From Bacillota bacterium (GTDB taxonomy: Bacteria; Bacillota_A; Clostridia; Lachnospirales; Lachnospiraceae), in NCBI GenBank assembly GCA_023443925.1, contig JAEZSL010000082.1, positions 15,293-79,292 of the forward strand: a stretch of 64,000 bases of DNA, given 5' to 3'. Positions 60,457 to 64,000 of this stretch are shown one piece after another (position 1 is the first letter of the stretch; every line of letters begins with the position of its first letter). A model generated the notes under the pieces. That model worked only from the letters and a program-made list of their open reading frames with translations. It ran no database searches and was not told where the DNA came from. The position numbers and the translations under genes were made by a program.

Positions 60457-61326
60457 ATGAAAAAAAATACTTTTGCCAGAATCGGATTCAGCCTGCCGTT
60501 TTTGATACCTCTGCTTCTATTCTGGATTCTGCCTCTGTTAATCGCTTTTGCAATTAGTTTTACCGATTGGGACTATATATCACCAAATCTTAATTTTGTC
60601 GGGCTTTCAAATTATAAAAGTATGATCATTGACCTGGATTTTAAAAAAGCTCTGGTTAATACCTTTATATTTGCCTTTGGAACCATTGTTCCTACCATTG
60701 GTTTAGGATTTTTGCTGGCTCTTTTATTTGAAAAAGAGTTTCTTGGTAGTAAGTTTTTCCGCAATATTCTCTTTAGTCCATGGATAACACCAGCAGTAGC
60801 CGTATCTATGGTGTGGTCCTGGATTTACGAACCGGAGAGAGGGTTTGCCAATCATTTTCTGAACCAGTTGGGCTTTGAATCCCTTCAATGGCTGCAAAGC
60901 CGGGATACGGCCATGTTGTCCGTTATTATATTTACCGTGTGGAAATCCGTGGGATGGACCTTTCTGTTTTATATCGGTGCACTGTCCCAGGTACCGAAAA
61001 GCATTTATGAAGCAGCGGAAATAGACGGTGCAGGATATTTTAAAAAATTACGTCATATCACCTTGCCCTTTATATCACCCACTACCTTCTTTTTGTTTAT
61101 TGTTAACCTGATCCAGGCGATCCAGGTATATGATCAGATCCAGATTATGACCCAGGGCGGGCCGGGCGGCAGTACCACCACCCTATTGTATCTGTATTAT
61201 GAGAAATCCTTTGAGAATTTTCAGATGGGTCCGGCCAATGCAGTAGCCATGGTGATTCTCGTTATCATTATTGTTCTATCCCTTGCCAGCAACAAAATCA
61301 GCAGCAAGTGGGTGCATTATGAATAA
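60457..61326 (+). CDS. ABC importer permease 1 (UgpA-like)
   Basis: Membrane subunit of a CUT1 importer resembling glycerol-3-phosphate transporters. Six TM segments, TM1 at about 8-29, AISFTDWDY, and EAA loop YEAAEIDGAGYFKKLRHITLPF, then MTQGGPGGSTTTLLYLYYEKSF, a UgpA/MalF-type stretch. 289 residues. The start follows the mini-ORF stop by three bases. Differs in type from the LplB-like permeases at 24682, 41635 and 55604. Confidence 0.87.
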   Translation: MKKNTFARIGFSLPFLIPLLLFWILPLLIAFAISFTDWDYISPNLNFVGLSNYKSMIIDLDFKKALVNTFIFAFGTIVPTIGLGFLLALLFEKEFLGSKFFRNILFSPWITPAVAVSMVWSWIYEPERGFANHFLNQLGFESLQWLQSRDTAMLSVIIFTVWKSVGWTFLFYIGALSQVPKSIYEAAEIDGAGYFKKLRHITLPFISPTTFFLFIVNLIQAIQVYDQIQIMTQGGPGGSTTTLLYLYYEKSFENFQMGPANAVAMVILVIIIVLSLASNKISSKWVHYE

Positions 61327-61370
61327 GGCTTCTTTTGTTTTAATAAGCTATGTGCAAAAGAGCAGGCAAC

Positions 61371-61400
61371 GCGTGCTTAAAACGCAGATGGGGGCTAAGT
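61371..61400 (+). promoter_or_regulatory. Hairpin and CAGATGGGGG ribosome site before permease 2
   Basis: GCGT (61371-61374) pairs with ACGC (61382-61385), followed by AGATGGGGGCTAAGT and the ATG at 61401. The order and the AGATGGGRGYT sequence match the end of the modules at 51515, indicating a degenerate member of the same leader family. Confidence 0.4.
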
Positions 61401-62234
61401 ATGAAAGATAGATTATTACGGGTATTCAAATACATATTCTTATGCATCATTTCTTTTCTGTTTGCATTCCCGTTTTTATGGATGCTTTTCGGTGCCTTTA
61501 AGTCCAATAATGAAATCTGGCAGACACCGTACCGGCTGCTGCCGGAGCATATCAGTCTGTCGGAGCTGGCAGATAACTTAAAGGCAATCAACCTGTACGG
61601 ATACCTGGGAAACAGTTTCCTGGTAGGCATAACCGGGACCCTTTTAATCCTTTTGGTCAGCGGAATGTTTGCATATGCCGTGGTGTTTCTGCGCAGTAAA
61701 AGTATGGACCGGATTTTTGTCATTGTATTAATTACCTATATGCTGCCGGCGGCGGTGACCTATGTACCTTCCTATGTAATCCTGGCTAAACTGCATATGC
61801 TGGATAAGTTATCCGGTCTGATATTTTCTTATCTTGCCAATGTATTTGCTGTATTTTACTTCAGGCAGTCTTTTATGAAAACCAGTATGGATTTTGTAGA
61901 AGCTGCAAAAATCGACGGAGCGAATCATCGGTCAATTTTACGCCATGTAATATTGCCTTTGAATAAAACCGCATTTTGCTCAGTGGGCTTATTAACCTTT
62001 ATTCAGCTGTATAACAGTTATATGTGGCCCGGCATTATGCTCAAAAGCCAGGAGAAATATTTGATTTCCCAAGGCTTGAGACAGTTTTTCATACAAGAAG
62101 GAGCATATGGGATGAACTGGTCGCAGATTATGCTGGCGAGTACGGTTGCGGTTCTGCCCGTGGTCATCATCCTGATTGCAGCCCAGAAATGGCTTATGGC
62201 TGCCATTTCACAGGACAGCGGAGTTAAATTTTAG
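61401..62234 (+). CDS. ABC importer permease 2 (UgpE-like)
   Basis: Second membrane subunit. TM1 at about 10-30 (FKYIFLCIISFLFAFPFLWML), FGAFKSNNEIWQTP, and EAA loop FVEAAKIDGANHRSILRHVILPL; six TM segments in about 277 residues. The start at 61401 is chosen because GGGGG lies seven bases upstream. The in-frame ATG at 61350 would add 17 residues that overlap the leader hairpin. The binding-protein gene follows after 42 bases. Confidence 0.87.
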   Translation: MKDRLLRVFKYIFLCIISFLFAFPFLWMLFGAFKSNNEIWQTPYRLLPEHISLSELADNLKAINLYGYLGNSFLVGITGTLLILLVSGMFAYAVVFLRSKSMDRIFVIVLITYMLPAAVTYVPSYVILAKLHMLDKLSGLIFSYLANVFAVFYFRQSFMKTSMDFVEAAKIDGANHRSILRHVILPLNKTAFCSVGLLTFIQLYNSYMWPGIMLKSQEKYLISQGLRQFFIQEGAYGMNWSQIMLASTVAVLPVVIILIAAQKWLMAAISQDSGVKF

Positions 62235-62276
62235 CAACTCCAGGTAGTTTTAAGTGACTTAAAAGGAGGAAATGTA

Positions 62277-63716
62277 ATGAAGAGAAGAGGAATTAGTATT
62301 GTAATTGCCGCTATATTGCTTATATCAGCCCTGACAGGCTGCGGATCTAAGCCTGCCGCGGGAACTGAAAACAGCGTTAATAACACCGCTTCCCAGACAG
62401 AAGCGGAGCCGGACGCATCATCTTCGGCTGACGGCAAAAGCGACGCCAACGAAACGAAAGCCGAAGACAGCACTGCTGCTCCGGTGGAAGTAGAATTCTG
62501 GCATGCCCTGGGAGGTACCCTGGGAGATACCCTGCTAAGCATAATTGATGAATATAACGGTTCTCAGAGCAAATATGTTATTAAACCCGTTACGGTGGGC
62601 AGCTATTCGGAAATTGACCAAAAACTCCAGGCAGCCTTTGCGGCAAAATCAACACCTGCCCTGGTAGCCGGCGGCTCACATGATACTTTTTATAAGAAAG
62701 GCCTCGTTGAAGCCTTTGAAGATTATATGCCCGGAGATTACGATAAGGCTGATATTGTAGGCGGTTTCATGGATGCTGCAAACAGGGATGGCAAAATGGT
62801 ATTTGCGCCTGCTTACGGAACTTCACAGGTACTCTACTATAATGCGGCGGTTTTAAAGGAATCCGGCTATGGAGAAGAAGCTTTTGGCTCCTGGCAGACT
62901 TTAGTGGCTATGAAAGATAAAGTAAAAGGAATAGACACAAACAAAGGAAAAATTGAATATGTCTGGGAACCTATGTGGGGCTCGGGTAATATGATGGATG
63001 CCGTATCCAGTGCCGGCGGCAGATTTATATCCGAAGACGGGAAAACCGTTCTGATTAACGAAGCAGCCTGGGTTGAAGTTTTAGACCAGTTCAGGAGCTG
63101 GATTCATGACGATAAATCCATGAAAATCTATTCCGGCGGCCAGGGCTGGGAATACTGGTATAAAACCATGGATGACTGGGTATACGGTAAGTCTTTAGGA
63201 TATACCGGTTCACCGGGAGATTACACCATCGCACTGGAAGCAGTAAAGAAAGCAGTTGAGGAAGGTTATAAGAATGAATTTGCGGTGGCAGTACAGCCCG
63301 GCTGGAAGGATAACGCTCCGGCACCGTTTTTCAGCAGTCTGATGTACTATATTCCAAAGGGGGATAACCTTTCGGAAGAACAGAAGAAAGGCGCCGCAGA
63401 ATTTGTAACTTTTGCTACCAATACCTCTAACACAGCAAAGTTTTCCATGGGAACCGGTTATGTTGCCGTAAGAAAGTCCGTATTGGACTTACCGGAATAC
63501 CAGACTTACCTGGAATCCAATCCGGATGCGGATGTTGCCCTGAAACAGATTGATGAATATGCGGTTCCTGAATTCATTGATCCTACCGGCGGAGCTATTT
63601 TCAATGCTTTAACGGATGCGGTGGATCAGATTCAAATCGAGAATATTCCGGCAAAAGAAGCACTGGATGCCGCTGCCCAAAAAGCACAGGCAGAGTTAGA
63701 TAAAGTAAATAAATGA
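62277..63716 (+). CDS. ABC importer solute-binding lipoprotein (UgpB-like)
   Basis: Receptor of the UgpA/UgpE-like importer. Signal peptide with lipobox LTGC (Cys about 22), an Ala/Ser/Glu-rich linker to about 70, then EVEFWHALGG...GDTLLSIIDEYNGSQ and QKLQAAFAAKSTPALVAGGS, phrases close to glycerol-3-phosphate binding proteins. AGGAGG precedes the ATG. With a DeoR regulator upstream, uptake of a glycerophosphodiester, glycerol-3-phosphate or related sugar-alcohol phosphate is possible, but the ligand is not proven by sequence. Confidence 0.87.
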   Translation: MKRRGISIVIAAILLISALTGCGSKPAAGTENSVNNTASQTEAEPDASSSADGKSDANETKAEDSTAAPVEVEFWHALGGTLGDTLLSIIDEYNGSQSKYVIKPVTVGSYSEIDQKLQAAFAAKSTPALVAGGSHDTFYKKGLVEAFEDYMPGDYDKADIVGGFMDAANRDGKMVFAPAYGTSQVLYYNAAVLKESGYGEEAFGSWQTLVAMKDKVKGIDTNKGKIEYVWEPMWGSGNMMDAVSSAGGRFISEDGKTVLINEAAWVEVLDQFRSWIHDDKSMKIYSGGQGWEYWYKTMDDWVYGKSLGYTGSPGDYTIALEAVKKAVEEGYKNEFAVAVQPGWKDNAPAPFFSSLMYYIPKGDNLSEEQKKGAAEFVTFATNTSNTAKFSMGTGYVAVRKSVLDLPEYQTYLESNPDADVALKQIDEYAVPEFIDPTGGAIFNALTDAVDQIQIENIPAKEALDAAAQKAQAELDKVNK

Positions 63717-63808
63717 TTCCGGTGTCAAAGGTGAATTCTGTGTTGCGAATGAATATGATGTAAGTTTTACTAACATATATAAAAACGTTTATAAAATTAA
63801 ATAGGAAC

Positions 63809-63852
63809 GGGCTGTAGTGAATAGGCTGAAAAAGGCTTATTTTGCCGCAGCC
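63809..63852 (+). repeat. Short relative of the long inverted-repeat element
   Basis: GGGCTGTAGTGAATA and TATTTTGCCGCAGCC form imperfect inverted ends around a GGCT-aaaa-GGCT core. The right half (TTATTTTGCNGCAGCC) matches the right ends of the elements at 19809 and 28511. It may be a short version of the same element or an unrelated weak terminator. The rest of the 239-base gap (63717-63955) has only a CCCGGG-centred palindrome near 63890. Confidence 0.35.
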
Positions 63853-63955
63853 TTATCCGCGTATCTAAAAGGACAACGCAAAATATTTCCCGGGAACTAT
63901 CCAAAAATGGCGAGAAATGAATGGTTCAGCAAATGCTTATAAGGAGGTAATTACA

Positions 63956-64000
63956 ATGGTAAAAGCAGCAGCAATACAAAATAAAATGGAAAAGATAAAG
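63956..64000 (+). CDS. Start of an unidentified gene, cut by the window end
   Basis: ATG with AAGGAGG seven bases upstream begins 15 codons (MVKAAAIQNKMEKIK) that run off the window. The ribosome site is strong, so a real gene is likely. Its position suggests it belongs to the Ugp-like operon, for example a metabolic enzyme for the imported compound, but the visible part carries no family signal. Confidence 0.6.
   Translation, partial: MVKAAAIQNKMEKIK

Noticed and set aside
61350..61400. Upstream ATG as start of the UgpE-like permease
   Set aside because: The added 17 residues overlap the leader hairpin and the GGGGG ribosome site for 61401.
63770..63800. Catabolite-repression (cre) site around AAAACGTTTATA
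   Set aside because: It lacks the flanking TG and CA of the cre consensus. I found no convincing cre site elsewhere in the window.
1..64000. tRNA, rRNA or prophage genes
   Set aside because: No cloverleaf, rRNA signature, integrase or phage structural gene was recognised.

Overview
The window reads as chromosome from an anaerobic, plant-fibre-degrading Firmicute, most likely a Lachnospiraceae (Clostridium cluster XIVa) relative. The basis is moderately AT-rich DNA, strong AGGAGG-type ribosome sites, CUT1/LplB-LplC sugar importers without their own ATPases, YesM/YesN-type two-component systems and many AraC regulators. I cannot name a species.

Nearly the whole window is one large accessory region for importing hemicellulose oligosaccharides and taking them apart inside the cell. 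From left to right: (1) 1-9.5 kb: partial GH43, GH39 beta-xylosidase, CE1-like esterase, carboxylesterase, a divergent GH31 and an AraC regulator. (2) 9.6-19.6 kb: a YesN/YesM-like pair, a CUT1 importer, AraC, FucU mutarotase and a second GH31. (3) 20-24.5 kb: a membrane AraC receptor, a DsbD/CcdA-like double-thioredoxin fusion and a small unknown protein. (4) 24.7-38.9 kb: an LplB/LplC importer with its binding protein, then GH43, GH95, GH2, GH43 and GH29. (5) 39-47.5 kb: a second membrane AraC receptor, an importer and two Gfo/Idh/MocA oxidoreductases. (6) 47.5-57.5 kb: AraC, response regulator, GH8 exo-oligoxylanase, histidine kinase and a fourth importer. (7) 57.7-59.4 kb: proteins of unknown function. 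(8) 59.4-64 kb: a DeoR regulator and a Ugp-like importer running off the right edge.

The enzymes fit acetylated, arabinosylated xylan together with fucose- or L-galactose-decorated side chains as in xyloglucan or glucuronoarabinoxylan. None of the glycosidases or esterases has a signal peptide, so polymer cleavage must happen elsewhere and this region handles the imported pieces. The five importers presumably share an ATPase encoded outside the window.

The least ordinary signal is in the leaders. Many genes are preceded by a compact module: a hairpin, in several cases holding a GTG or TTG start codon; a 10-27 codon mini-ORF; a second hairpin; then a GGGAG-type ribosome site directly before the real gene. 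Modules are duplicated in tandem at 3.3 and 51.5 kb and decayed into an array of about 55-bp units at 8.3-8.6 kb. Two related copies at 41.5 and 60.4 kb have two interleaved stems (a possible pseudoknot) and mini-ORFs that share the start MKGCHxxILSL. I know of no described element that matches.
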